From the NCBI GenBank assembly GCA_945877995.1, contig CAMDXD010000060.1, positions 1 through 13,811 on the forward strand: 13,811 nucleotides of DNA, in the 5' to 3' direction. Below, in pieces: positions 1-7,407 of this stretch (its first letter is position 1; each line of letters starts with the position of its first letter). Source of the stretch: Bordetella parapertussis. GTDB lineage: Bacteria; Pseudomonadota; Gammaproteobacteria; Burkholderiales; CAIKXV01. A model generated the notes under the pieces. The model ran no database searches and had not been told where the DNA came from. It saw only the letters and a program-made list of their open reading frames with translations. A program made the position numbers and the translations under genes.

Positions 1-2
1 TC

Positions 3-484
3 AACCGACCCGACCTGATCATCGCCGACGAGCCGACCACCGCGCTCGACGTGACCATCCAGGGACAGATCCTGCACGAGATGCAGGCGCTGGTACGCGA
101 ATCGGGCACCGCGCTGGTCTGGATCACCCATGACCTGTCGGTGGTGGCCGGCTTCGCCGACCGGGTCTGCGTGATGTATGCCGGACGCATCGTCGAAGCT
201 GGCCCGGTCGATGCGGTGCTCGATGCGCCGCGCCATCCGTACACCCGCGGGCTGATCGATTCGGTACCGGCGATGAACCCGCGCGGCCGGCCGCTGGCGC
301 AGATCCCGGGCAATGCGCCCTCGCCGGTCGACTTGCCGCCGGGGTGCGCGTTCCGGGCGCGCTGCACGCGGGCGATCGAGCGTTGCGGGGAGCTGCCGCC
401 GCTGGAGGCGCCCGCCGATGAAGGCGCTGGATCGCGCACGGCACGCTGCTGGAACCCGATGCCGCTGCCGGCGGCGGGCACGCA

Positions 485-488
<4 letters not shown>
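3..488 (+). CDS. Oligopeptide/dipeptide-type ABC transporter ATP-binding protein, C-terminal part (cut by window start)
   Basis: This is the C-terminal half of a cytoplasmic ABC ATPase of the DppD/OppD group, which energises uptake of peptides or similar solutes such as nickel or glutathione. The frame is already open at the window edge and 161 residues are visible. It opens with the Walker B region (IIADEPTTALDVT, fragment residues 6-18), where the Glu after Asp is the catalytic base. The H-loop follows as WITHDLSVVAG (about residues 40-50). The tail carries the oligopeptide-transporter C-terminal domain, with HPYTRGL, then the proline-rich PGNAPSP and the cysteine-containing PPGCAFRARC. Walker A and the signature motif lie outside the window. 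The stop overlaps the next ATPase gene in an ATGA (485-488), the usual D-F arrangement of one operon. The solute cannot be told because no binding protein or permease is visible. Confidence 0.93.
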
Positions 489-1482
<994 letters not shown>

Positions 1483-1486
<4 letters not shown>

Positions 1487-1518
1487 CCGCCCCTTCACGA
1501 ATCTGCCGATGCCGATGA
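1483..1518 (+). other. 11-codon mini-ORF bridging the ABC gene and the membrane-protein gene
   Basis: An ATG at 1483 sits in an ATGA with the stop of the ATPase gene. It opens an 11-codon frame (MTAPSRICRCR) whose TGA at 1516-1518 sits in a second ATGA with an in-frame ATG of the membrane-protein gene at 1515. Both junctions are visible in the sequence. That it works as a reinitiation bridge is inference; no ribosome binding site is evident, and ATGA overlaps can occur by chance in GC-rich DNA. Confidence 0.3.
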
Positions 1519-1901
1519 GCGACAATCCCTGTGAACCCGCCGGACCCGCCGAGCCCGCCGAGCCCGAACGGCCCGCCTCCGCCCGCGCACCGCTGCTCGA
1601 TCCGCCGGTCGCGGTCGAGGCGGTGATCGGCTTCCTGCTGTCCGGGCTGCTCTGCTGGAACGCCTGGCCCTGGATCGCCGCGCAGGCCGCCGGCGGCGCG
1701 GCCGCGGACGCAGCAGGCGCCGGCCCGGCGGACCCGTCCGCAATCGTGGCGGCCGTGCTGCTCTACGGGCTGGCCTGGCCGGCGATCGCTGCGGCGACCA
1801 TGGGTGCGCTGCACTACGCACTGCGCGGACTGCCGCCCGGCTTGCGATTGAAGGTTTCGGGCGTGTTGCTGGCGATGCTGGTGGCCGCCATGCTGATCTG
1901 A
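1515..1901 (+). CDS. Small hypothetical membrane protein with three predicted helices
   Basis: I do not recognise this family. From ATG 1515 it has 128 residues. The N-terminus (about residues 5-26) is rich in Pro, Glu and Ala, with PAEPAEP encoded by tandem cccgccgag units. Three hydrophobic stretches follow. TM1 is about residues 33-56 and is Trp-rich (LLCWNAWPWIAA). TM2 is about 75-98 and ends in GALHYALRG. TM3 is about 109-128 and runs to the last residue. An Ala/Gly-rich linker (GGAAADAAGAG) joins TM1 and TM2. An in-frame ATG at 1509 is an alternative start. I prefer 1515 because it lies in an ATGA with the mini-ORF from the ATPase gene; neither start has a clear Shine-Dalgarno. It lies 28 bases behind the ABC ATPase on the same strand and may be the last gene of that operon. 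A role in transport is only a guess from position. Confidence 0.7.
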   Translation: MSDNPCEPAGPAEPAEPERPASARAPLLDPPVAVEAVIGFLLSGLLCWNAWPWIAAQAAGGAAADAAGAGPADPSAIVAAVLLYGLAWPAIAAATMGALHYALRGLPPGLRLKVSGVLLAMLVAAMLI

Positions 1902-1956
1902 CCCGGGGCTGGACGCTGCGCGGCGGGATTCCCGTGCTGGACGGCGTTTTCCGGTG

Positions 1957-1985
1957 TTGCCTGAAGCGGCGGTCAAAGTTAGTAT
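1957..1985 (+). promoter_or_regulatory. Predicted sigma70 promoter of the AbrB/PIN toxin-antitoxin module
   Basis: TTGCCT (1957-1962) and TAGTAT (1980-1985) are separated by 17 bases; each matches the consensus at 4 of 6 positions. The -10 box overlaps the palindrome at 1981-1999, and the antitoxin start follows at 2013 behind GGGAG (2002-2006). The position fits an autoregulated promoter. Predicted by eye only. Confidence 0.5.
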
Positions 1986-1999
1986 TACCGCGTAATACT
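1981..1999. promoter_or_regulatory. Palindromic operator in front of the AbrB-type antitoxin gene
   Basis: AGTATTAC-CGC-GTAATACT is a perfect inverted repeat with 8-base arms and a 3-base centre, AT-rich in otherwise GC-rich DNA. It ends 13 bases before the antitoxin ATG and overlaps the predicted -10 box. Antitoxins of toxin-antitoxin modules commonly bind such a palindrome, often together with the toxin, to repress their own operon. Binding here is inference. Confidence 0.6.
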
Positions 2000-2012
2000 T
2001 CGGGAGTCCTCG

Positions 2013-2246
2013 ATGGACACCACATCGGTCACCAGCAAGGGGCAGGTCACGATCCCCAAGGAAATCCGGCGCCAGCTCGGGATCCGCCAGGGCAGCCGGA
2101 TCGAGTTCGTCTGCGTGGATGACCGTGTGGAAATCCGGGTCAAGAGCACGCCCACCGGCGCTGCAGGCAGCGGGTTCGGCCTGGTCAAGAGCGCGAAGGC
2201 TTCCGTGCCGGCCGACTTCGATCCAGCCGCATTGCTGGAACGATGA
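2013..2246 (+). CDS. AbrB/MazE/SpoVT-type antitoxin (VapB-like)
   Basis: Antitoxin of 77 residues expected to neutralise the PIN toxin encoded next and to repress the operon. The N-terminal 45 residues form a swapped-hairpin AbrB domain, recognisable from TSVTSKGQVTIPKEIRRQLGI (about residues 4-24), followed by G-S-R-IEF and a second strand VEIRV. The C-terminal 30 residues (GSGFGLVKS, then PADFDPAALLER) have the look of the flexible toxin-binding tail of VapB proteins. The start ATG has a GGGAG ribosome site 6 bases upstream. The stop overlaps the toxin start in an ATGA (2243-2246), a common arrangement that keeps antitoxin and toxin translation linked. A palindrome at 1981-1999 is the likely operator. 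Confidence 0.9.
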   Translation: MDTTSVTSKGQVTIPKEIRRQLGIRQGSRIEFVCVDDRVEIRVKSTPTGAAGSGFGLVKSAKASVPADFDPAALLER

Positions 2247-2659
2247 TCGGGCTCGATACGAACGTCCTTGCGCGCTATTACATCGAGGACGCGACCGACG
2301 ACGAAGCTGAACCCCAGCGTGAGGCAGCACGCCGCCTGATCGAGTCGGGCCAGCCGTTGATGGTCAGCAAGACCGTCCTGCTCGAGCTGGAATGGCTGAT
2401 GCGTGGCTACTATCGGCTCGCCGTCGAAGACATCCGCGCCGTCTTCCGGCATCTGCTCGAGTTGCCGCACGCCGACATAGAAGATCGGGTGGCGGTCGCA
2501 CAGGCCATCGCCAACATGGATGCAGGCCTCGAATTCGCCGATGCGCTTCATCACGCCAGCTATCGCGCCTGCAGCGCAATCGCTTCGTTCGACGACCGGA
2601 AGTTCGCACGCCGGGCACGGCGGCTGGGACTCGCACCGGCGGTGATCGTTCCCGCGTGA
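2243..2659 (+). CDS. vapC: PIN-domain toxin (VapC-like ribonuclease)
   Basis: A 138-residue single-domain PIN protein, the normal VapC length. VapC toxins are Mg-dependent ribonucleases that cut tRNA or rRNA when the antitoxin is lost. The acidic site is intact: Asp5 in MIGLDTN, Glu48 in LLELEW, Asp100 in LEFADALHH and Asp117 in SFDDRKFARRA. The order and spacing match the family. The start lies in the ATGA overlap with the AbrB-type antitoxin, so the pair is co-translated. AbrB-type antitoxins paired with PIN toxins are a known VapBC class. The RNA target cannot be read from the sequence. A GC-rich hairpin at 2666-2691 begins 6 bases after the stop codon. Confidence 0.92.
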   Translation: MIGLDTNVLARYYIEDATDDEAEPQREAARRLIESGQPLMVSKTVLLELEWLMRGYYRLAVEDIRAVFRHLLELPHADIEDRVAVAQAIANMDAGLEFADALHHASYRACSAIASFDDRKFARRARRLGLAPAVIVPA

Positions 2660-2665
2660 ACGACC

Positions 2666-2700
2666 CCACGGGCGCCGGCGCCCGCCCGTGGTAGATTTCT
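2666..2700 (+). terminator. Hairpin after the PIN toxin gene, possible intrinsic terminator
   Basis: CCACGGGCG (2666-2674) pairs with CGCCCGTGG (2683-2691) as a perfect 9-base stem around an 8-base loop. It is followed by TAGATTTCT, which is only weakly T-rich. An inner 14-base perfect palindrome (GGGCGCCGGCGCCC, 2670-2683) allows an alternative fold. The place, directly after vapC and before a new transcription unit, suits a terminator, but the poor T-tract lowers confidence. Confidence 0.5.
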
Positions 2701-2735
2701 GCCCCGCTTCATCGACTTGCCGCCCCGGACCAACA

Positions 2736-2759
2736 GACTCACAGAGACTCACCGACTCA
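2736..2759 (+). repeat. Three GACTCA direct repeats in the leader of the dehydratase gene
   Basis: GACTCA occurs at 2736-2741, 2746-2751 and 2754-2759, with start spacings of 10 and 8 bases, ending 15 bases before the start codon. It could be a regulator site or a chance low-complexity patch. No clear promoter boxes are visible around it. Confidence 0.35.
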
Positions 2760-2774
2760 GCCAGAGGATCCGCC

Positions 2775-4319
2775 ATGATCGAAATCAACCAGCGCCCAGC
2801 CGCCGGCCCGACCATCCGCCTGCATCCGGACGACAACGTGCTGATCGCACGCACGCTGATCGAACTGGGCGCGAAACTCGAGGGCGGCCTGACCAGCCGC
2901 GGGCAGGTGCCCGCCGGCCACAAGATCGCCGCATGCGCAATCGCCAAGGACGCGCCGATCCGCAAGTACAACGTCACCATCGGCTTCGCCTCGACCGACA
3001 TCCCGGCCGGCGCGTATGTCCACTCGCACAACATGGAGTTCCGCGAATACCAGCGCGACTACGCGTACACGCGCGACTACAAGCCGGTCGAGATGGTCCC
3101 GGAAGGCGAACGCGCGACGTTCATGGGCATCGTGCGCGAGAACGGCCAGGTCGCCACGCGCAACTTCGTCGGTGTGCTGTCGACGGTCAACTGCTCGGCC
3201 ACGGTCGCGCACAAGATCGCCGAATACTTCACGCCCGAGCGGATGGCCGAGTATCCCAACGTCGACGGCGTGGTCGCCTTCGCGCACGGTACCGGCTGCG
3301 GCATGGAGATGACCGGCGAGCCGATGGACCTGCTGCGCCGGACGATGGCCGGCTACGCGCTGCATGCGAACCTTGCCGGTGCCCTGGTGGTTGGCCTGGG
3401 CTGCGAACGCAACCAGGTGAACAAGCTGCTCGCCGAACAGAAGCTGACGGCCGGTGCACGGCTGCACACCTTCGTGATGCAGGACGAGGGCGGCACCACG
3501 AAGACCATCGCGGCCGGCATCGCGGCAGTGAAGTCGATGCTGCCGGAAGCGAACAAGGTCACGCGCACCAGGGTACCGGCCAGCCACATCAGCGTCGGCC
3601 TGCAATGCGGTGGCTCGGACGGCTTCTCGTCGATCACCGCCAACCCGGCGCTCGGCGCGGCGATGGACCTGCTGGTACGTCACGGCGGCACCGCGATCCT
3701 GTCCGAAACGCCGGAAATCTACGGCGTCGAGCACACGCTGACCGCACGCGCCCGCTCGAAGGAGATCGGCGAGAAGCTGATCGCGCGCATCCGCTGGTGG
3801 AAAGACGAATACACCCCCGGCCGTGACACCCAGATCAACGGTGTGGTCAGCCCGGGCAACCAGTCGGGCGGCCTCGCCAACATCTTCGAGAAGTCGCTCG
3901 GTTCGTCGATGAAGGGCGGTACCGGGCCGCTGATGGAGGTCTACCGTTACGCCGAGCCGGTGACCCAGAAGGGCTTCGTGTTCATGGACACGCCCGGCTT
4001 CGACCCGGTCTCGGCCACCGGCCAGATCGCCGGCGGCGCCAACGTGATCTGCTTCACCACCGGGCGCGGCTCGATGTTCGGCGCCAAGCCGGTGCCCTCG
4101 ATCAAGCTCGCCACCAATACCCCGATGTACAAGCGGCTGACCGAGGACATGGACATCAACTGCGGTGGCATCCTCGACGGCAGCCACACCCTGCAGGAGA
4201 TGGGCCAGGAGATCTTCGAGCATATCCTGCGTACCTGCTCGGGCGAACGCAGCAAGAGCGAACTGCTCGGGCTCGGCGACCACGAGTTCGTGCCGTGGAA
4301 CATCGGTGTGACCGGCTGA
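2775..4319 (+). CDS. UxaA/GarD-family sugar-acid dehydratase (altronate or galactarate dehydratase-like)
   Basis: Cytoplasmic dehydratase of 514 residues, close to the roughly 500-520 of UxaA (altronate) and GarD (galactarate). These metal-dependent enzymes remove water from hexonates or hexarates to give 2-keto-3-deoxy acids. Residues about 15-85 form the N-terminal SAF-type domain, ending near GAYVHSHNMEF. The catalytic body begins around GQVATRNFVGV and carries HGTGCG (171-176), VGLGCE, QCGGSDGFSSITANPALG (from Gln277, Cys278), SPGNQSGGLANI and FTTGRGSMFGAKPVPSIK (427-444). Motifs are shared with both UxaA and GarD, so I leave the substrate open; fused sulfolactate lyase relatives are another option. 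The start is ATG 2775 with AGAGGA 6 bases upstream; the frame stays open back to 2688 but without a usable start signal. It stands alone between a toxin-antitoxin module and rlmJ. Confidence 0.88.
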   Translation: MIEINQRPAAGPTIRLHPDDNVLIARTLIELGAKLEGGLTSRGQVPAGHKIAACAIAKDAPIRKYNVTIGFASTDIPAGAYVHSHNMEFREYQRDYAYTRDYKPVEMVPEGERATFMGIVRENGQVATRNFVGVLSTVNCSATVAHKIAEYFTPERMAEYPNVDGVVAFAHGTGCGMEMTGEPMDLLRRTMAGYALHANLAGALVVGLGCERNQVNKLLAEQKLTAGARLHTFVMQDEGGTTKTIAAGIAAVKSMLPEANKVTRTRVPASHISVGLQCGGSDGFSSITANPALGAAMDLLVRHGGTAILSETPEIYGVEHTLTARARSKEIGEKLIARIRWWKDEYTPGRDTQINGVVSPGNQSGGLANIFEKSLGSSMKGGTGPLMEVYRYAEPVTQKGFVFMDTPGFDPVSATGQIAGGANVICFTTGRGSMFGAKPVPSIKLATNTPMYKRLTEDMDINCGGILDGSHTLQEMGQEIFEHILRTCSGERSKSELLGLGDHEFVPWNIGVTG

Positions 4320-4347
4320 GCGCGTCGCACGGGGCCAGTCGTCCCGT

Positions 4348-4353
4348 TACACT
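4348..4353 (+). promoter_or_regulatory. Predicted -10 box of rlmJ (leaderless start possible)
   Basis: TACACT at 4348-4353 matches the sigma70 -10 consensus at 4 of 6 positions and lies only 6 bases before the rlmJ ATG at 4360. If it is used, transcription would begin at or next to the start codon, giving a leaderless message. No convincing -35 box (TCGCAC at 17 bases) and no Shine-Dalgarno are seen. Confidence 0.4.
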
Positions 4354-4359
4354 GGGCCG

Positions 4360-5202
4360 ATGCTCAGCTACCGCCACGCCTTCCATGCCGGCAACCATGC
4401 CGATGTGCTCAAGCACATGGTGCTGGTCGACCTGATCGGCCATCTCGAACAGAAGGACAAGCCCTTCTGGTACATCGACACGCATGCCGGCGCCGGGCTC
4501 TATCCGCTCGACACGCCGACCGCGCTGAAAACGGCCGAGTTCCGCGACGGCATCGGCCGGCTCTGGACTGAGCCCAGACTGCCCGCGCCGGTCCAGGCCT
4601 ATGTCGACCAGGTGCGCAAGGCGAACCGCAGCGGCCGGCTGCTGCACTACCCCGGTTCGCCGCAGTTCGCGCTGCAGATGCTGCGCCCGGACGACAGGCT
4701 GCACCTGTTCGACCTGCACTCGACCGACAGCCGCCTGCTGCAGAAGCAGTACGACGGGGAACGGCGGGTACGCGCGCTGGCAGGTGACGGCTATGCCGGG
4801 CTGAAGGCGCTGCTGCCGCCGCAGCCACGGCGCGCGCTGGTACTGGTAGATCCCTCCTACGAAGACCGGCAGGACTATCGGCAGGTGGTCGACGCGGTCG
4901 AAGACGCATTGCGCCGCTTCGCCACCGGCATCTACATGGTCTGGTATCCGCTGCTCTCGAAGCGGGAGTCGGTCCGGCTGCCGGTCGCCCTGGGCGCGCT
5001 GCGCGAGCGCGACTGGCTGCAGGTCGAACTGCGGGTGAAGGCACCGGCCGAGGACGGGATAGGCATGCACGGCAGTGGCCTGTTCGTGTTCAATCCGCCG
5101 TGGACGCTGCCCGCGATGCTGGAGGAGGCCCTGCCGGCGCTGGTGCGGTTGCTCGGCCAGGATGCTGCCGCAGGCCACCTGCTGCGCCACGCCATCGCCT
5201 GA
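4360..5202 (+). CDS. rlmJ: 23S rRNA (adenine(2030)-N(6))-methyltransferase RlmJ
   Basis: S-adenosylmethionine-dependent methyltransferase that makes m6A at 23S rRNA position 2030 (E. coli numbering). The 280-residue length matches the family. The start MLSYRHAFHAGNHADVLKH is the RlmJ hallmark and keeps Tyr4, His6 and Lys18, residues I recall as lining the E. coli active site. The SAM pocket is represented by IDTHAGAGLY, and later HYPGSP, DLHSTD and GDGYAGL fit the family. The catalytic motif IV, normally DPPY, is D164-P-S-Y here (LVDPSYED); Asp164 has the same number as in E. coli. Whether Ser at the second Pro is common in betaproteobacteria I cannot check. The gene is a housekeeping one, unrelated to its catabolic neighbours, and it probably has its own promoter (TACACT at 4348). 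Confidence 0.96.
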   Translation: MLSYRHAFHAGNHADVLKHMVLVDLIGHLEQKDKPFWYIDTHAGAGLYPLDTPTALKTAEFRDGIGRLWTEPRLPAPVQAYVDQVRKANRSGRLLHYPGSPQFALQMLRPDDRLHLFDLHSTDSRLLQKQYDGERRVRALAGDGYAGLKALLPPQPRRALVLVDPSYEDRQDYRQVVDAVEDALRRFATGIYMVWYPLLSKRESVRLPVALGALRERDWLQVELRVKAPAEDGIGMHGSGLFVFNPPWTLPAMLEEALPALVRLLGQDAAAGHLLRHAIA

Positions 5203-5223
5203 GCGGGGCAGTGTAGCGTCCGT

Positions 5224-5251
5224 TTGCGGGCGCTGCTGTCATGCTGATAAG
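5224..5251 (+). promoter_or_regulatory. Possible promoter of the Bug-receptor catabolic operon
   Basis: TTGCGG (5224-5229) and GATAAG (5246-5251) are 16 bases apart, with TGCTGATAAGCT forming the -10 area. The match is moderate. It lies about 160 bases upstream of the first operon gene and just behind the rlmJ stop, leaving a long leader. Found by eye; other starts are possible. Confidence 0.35.
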
Positions 5252-5302
5252 CTCGATCAGGCGAGTGACGCTCGCAAGCCATCGGGACGGCCGTGGACAA
5301 GA

Positions 5303-5322
5303 CATGCGCGGGACAGCGCATG
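5303..5322 (+). repeat. Hairpin-forming inverted repeat in the leader of the Bug-receptor gene
   Basis: CATGCGC (5303-5309) and GCGCATG (5316-5322) form a perfect 7-base stem with a GGGACA loop, within the 209-base gap between rlmJ and the receptor gene. A smaller one, GCGAG-TGACG-CTCGC, lies about 30 bases upstream. They could be operator or leader structure. No known riboswitch is recognised. Confidence 0.35.
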
Positions 5323-5411
5323 CACCGGCCGCCCGTCGCCCTGCCCTTGGACCAGAGGGTGCAGGAAAACACGGCGCCGTCTGCTGGCGGCCCAACGGAG
5401 GAGAAACACGA

Positions 5412-6416
5412 ATGACGCGATCACTGTCCGTGCTGCACCGGGTGGCGCTGCTGTCTGCGATGGCCACTGGCGGGGCCGCCCTGCTCACCGTCGCACTGGC
5501 GCCTCGGGCACAGGCGCAGGCCTTTCCGGCCAAGCCGGTGCGCATGATCCTGCCCTTCCCGCCCGGCGGCCCGACCGACATGCTCGGGCGCAGCGTCGCG
5601 GCCAAGCTGTCGGAACAGGTCAGCCAGCCGGTCACGGTCGACAACCGGCCCGGTGCCGGCGGCAACCTCGGGCTCGAGGTTGCGTCCAAGGCGCCTGCCG
5701 ACGGCTACACGATGGTGCTGTCCTCGCCGCTGATCTCGATCAGCCCGTCGCTGTACTCGAAGCTGAACTACGACCCGATGAAGGACCTGGCGCCGATCTC
5801 GCTGCTGGCGGTGATCCAGAACATCCTGATCGTGCATCCGTCGGTGCCGGCGAAGAACCTGGGCGACCTGGTGAAGATGGCGCGCGCCAATCCCGGGCGG
5901 CTCAACTACAGCTCGGGCGGCGTGGGCACCACCGGCCACCTCGCGGCCGAACTGCTCAACAGCCTGATGAAGATCCGCACCGTGCACGTGCCCTACAAGG
6001 GCTCAGGCCAGGCGCTGGTCGGCCTGATGTCGGGCGAGACCGACATGCTGATCATGGCCGCAGCCATCGCTGCACCGCAGATCGCTGGCGGCAAGGTCAA
6101 GGCGATCGCACTGCTGGCCGAGAAGCGGGTCGCGAACCTGCCCAACGTGCCCACCGCGGCGGAATCCGGCGTCGCCGGCTTCGAGGTGCCGATCTGGTAC
6201 GGCATGCTGGCACCGTCCGGCACCCCGCGCGAGCTCATCGGGCGGCTGAACGCGGAGCTCGTCAAGGCCCTCGCCTCACCCGACCTGCGCGACAAACTGG
6301 TCGCCTCGGGCATCGAGTCACGCACCAGCACGCCGGAGCAGTTCGCCGAGTTCATCCGCAGCGAGGCGGTGCGCTATGGCAAGGTGATCCGCGACGCCGG
6401 GATCAAGGGCGAGTAA
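5412..6416 (+). CDS. Bug-family periplasmic solute receptor (TTT/TctC type)
   Basis: Periplasmic binding protein of the Bug (TctC) family, which captures carboxylates such as di- and tricarboxylates, aromatic acids or vitamins. It has 334 residues. A Sec signal peptide (Arg-containing N-terminus, hydrophobic stretch about residues 11-30) is followed by PRAQAQA, with cleavage likely after Ala35 or Ala37 just before the mature start FPAKPVR. The two ligand-loop motifs typical of Bug proteins are present: FPPGGPTD (49-56) and GAGGNLG (81-87). The family's VPYKG and WYGMLAPSGTP segments are also there. The start is ATG 5412 behind a strong GGAGGAG (5397-5403, 8 bases upstream). No TctA/TctB membrane genes are in the window, as is usual for the many orphan Bug genes of Burkholderiales. 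It leads a cluster of catabolic enzymes, so its ligand is probably their substrate. Confidence 0.93.
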   Translation: MTRSLSVLHRVALLSAMATGGAALLTVALAPRAQAQAFPAKPVRMILPFPPGGPTDMLGRSVAAKLSEQVSQPVTVDNRPGAGGNLGLEVASKAPADGYTMVLSSPLISISPSLYSKLNYDPMKDLAPISLLAVIQNILIVHPSVPAKNLGDLVKMARANPGRLNYSSGGVGTTGHLAAELLNSLMKIRTVHVPYKGSGQALVGLMSGETDMLIMAAAIAAPQIAGGKVKAIALLAEKRVANLPNVPTAAESGVAGFEVPIWYGMLAPSGTPRELIGRLNAELVKALASPDLRDKLVASGIESRTSTPEQFAEFIRSEAVRYGKVIRDAGIKGE

Positions 6417-6456
6417 TACCGATCGAACCAACGCTGCATTGACCGAAGGAAACACC

Positions 6457-7341
6457 GTGGCCAGGAAGACCATCCGCAGCCTGCTGAAGGAAGAAAAACC
6501 GCTGGTGCTGCCGGGGGCGCACGATGCGCTGTCCGCGCTGCTGATCAAGCAGGCCGGCTTCAAGGGCTTCTTCATCGGCGGCTTCCAGACCGCCGGTGCG
6601 CGCCACGGGTTGCCCGACATCGGCCTGTGCCAACTCGGCGAGTTCGGCGCCGCGTTCCGCGACATGGTCAACGCCTGCGACCTGCCAGTGCTGGTCGATG
6701 CCGACAACGGCTACGGCGACGTGAAGAACTGCGTGCACCTGCTCAACAGCTACGAGCAGATGGGCATCTCGGCACTGTTCATCGAAGACCAGGTGGCTCC
6801 GAAGCGCTGCGGCCACATGGCCGGCAAGCGGGTGGTGCCGACCGAGGAGATGGAAGCCAAGCTGCGCGCCATGAGTGCGAACCGGATGGACCCCGAGACG
6901 TTCATCGTCGCGCGCACCGATGCCCGTGCGATCCACGGAATCGATGAAGCGCTGCGCCGGGCCGAGCGCTATGTGCGCGCCGGCGCCGATGGCGTGTTCA
7001 TCGAGTCGATGCTGAACGAGGAAGAGATGGCACGCGCGGTGCGCGAGATCGACACCGTGCACGTGGCCAACATGCTCGAAGGCGGGCTGTCGCCGATCGT
7101 CAAGCCGTCGGTGCTGGGCGAGATGGGCTACGGCATCGCGCTCTACGGCATCACCCTGCTGCTGCGCGTGGTGAAGACCATGCAGCTCGCGCTGGCCGAC
7201 CTGCGCAGCGACGAGCTTAAGCTGGTCGGCACCGGCGCCAACTTCGACGACTACCTGAAGGTGGTGGGCATCGACCGCTGGCGCGCGATCGAGGAACAGT
7301 TCGGCGAGCAGCACGCCGACAGCGCGAAGACCGGGCACTAG
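6457..7341 (+). CDS. Isocitrate lyase/PEP mutase superfamily lyase (2-methylisocitrate or dimethylmalate lyase-like)
   Basis: Cytoplasmic alpha/beta-barrel lyase of 294 residues, near the length of PrpB. This group cleaves a C-C bond in 2-hydroxy acids, releasing pyruvate or a related oxoacid, and needs Mg2+. The active-site parts are visible: PGAHDALSA and GGFQTAGARHGLPD near the N-terminus, VDADNGYGD (Asp81 and Asp83 as metal-site acids), IEDQVAPKRCGH with Cys118 of the KRCGH lyase motif, and IVARTDA. Cys118 argues for a true lyase over a phosphonate mutase. 2-methylisocitrate lyase, 2,3-dimethylmalate lyase and oxaloacetate decarboxylase are all possible. I chose GTG 6457 because AAGGA (6446-6450) sits 6 bases upstream; a TTG at 6439 is less likely. 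It starts 40 bases after the receptor gene with no promoter in between, so they are probably co-transcribed. Confidence 0.88.
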   Translation: MARKTIRSLLKEEKPLVLPGAHDALSALLIKQAGFKGFFIGGFQTAGARHGLPDIGLCQLGEFGAAFRDMVNACDLPVLVDADNGYGDVKNCVHLLNSYEQMGISALFIEDQVAPKRCGHMAGKRVVPTEEMEAKLRAMSANRMDPETFIVARTDARAIHGIDEALRRAERYVRAGADGVFIESMLNEEEMARAVREIDTVHVANMLEGGLSPIVKPSVLGEMGYGIALYGITLLLRVVKTMQLALADLRSDELKLVGTGANFDDYLKVVGIDRWRAIEEQFGEQHADSAKTGH

Positions 7342-7407
7342 CGCCCGGCCCGGGCCGGTTCCACGACAGACGACAGGACCGGCGTGCGCGCCGGAAGGAA
7401 GGACGCG

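Noticed and set aside
1924..1934. CGGGA-T-TCCCG palindrome after the small membrane-protein gene
   Set aside because: A one-base loop cannot form as RNA, there is no T-tract, and short palindromes like this are common in GC-rich DNA.
2688..2774. Upstream extension of the dehydratase reading frame to 2688
   Set aside because: It would start inside the post-vapC hairpin without a ribosome site, while ATG 2775 has AGAGGA at the right distance and starts near the SAF domain.
2757..4283. A 508-codon minus-strand open frame opposite the UxaA/GarD-family gene
   Set aside because: Same artefact: low-complexity composition rich in His, Arg, Ala and Val, with no motif, fully inside a well-supported gene.
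4329..4347. ACGGG/CCCGT inverted repeat after the dehydratase gene as a terminator
   Set aside because: Five pairs, a 9-base loop and no T-tract; it also overlaps the likely rlmJ promoter.
5075..6442. Long + strand frame overlapping the end of rlmJ and the Bug-receptor gene
   Set aside because: It is an Arg/Gly-rich shadow in the wrong frame; the receptor frame has a signal peptide and Bug motifs.
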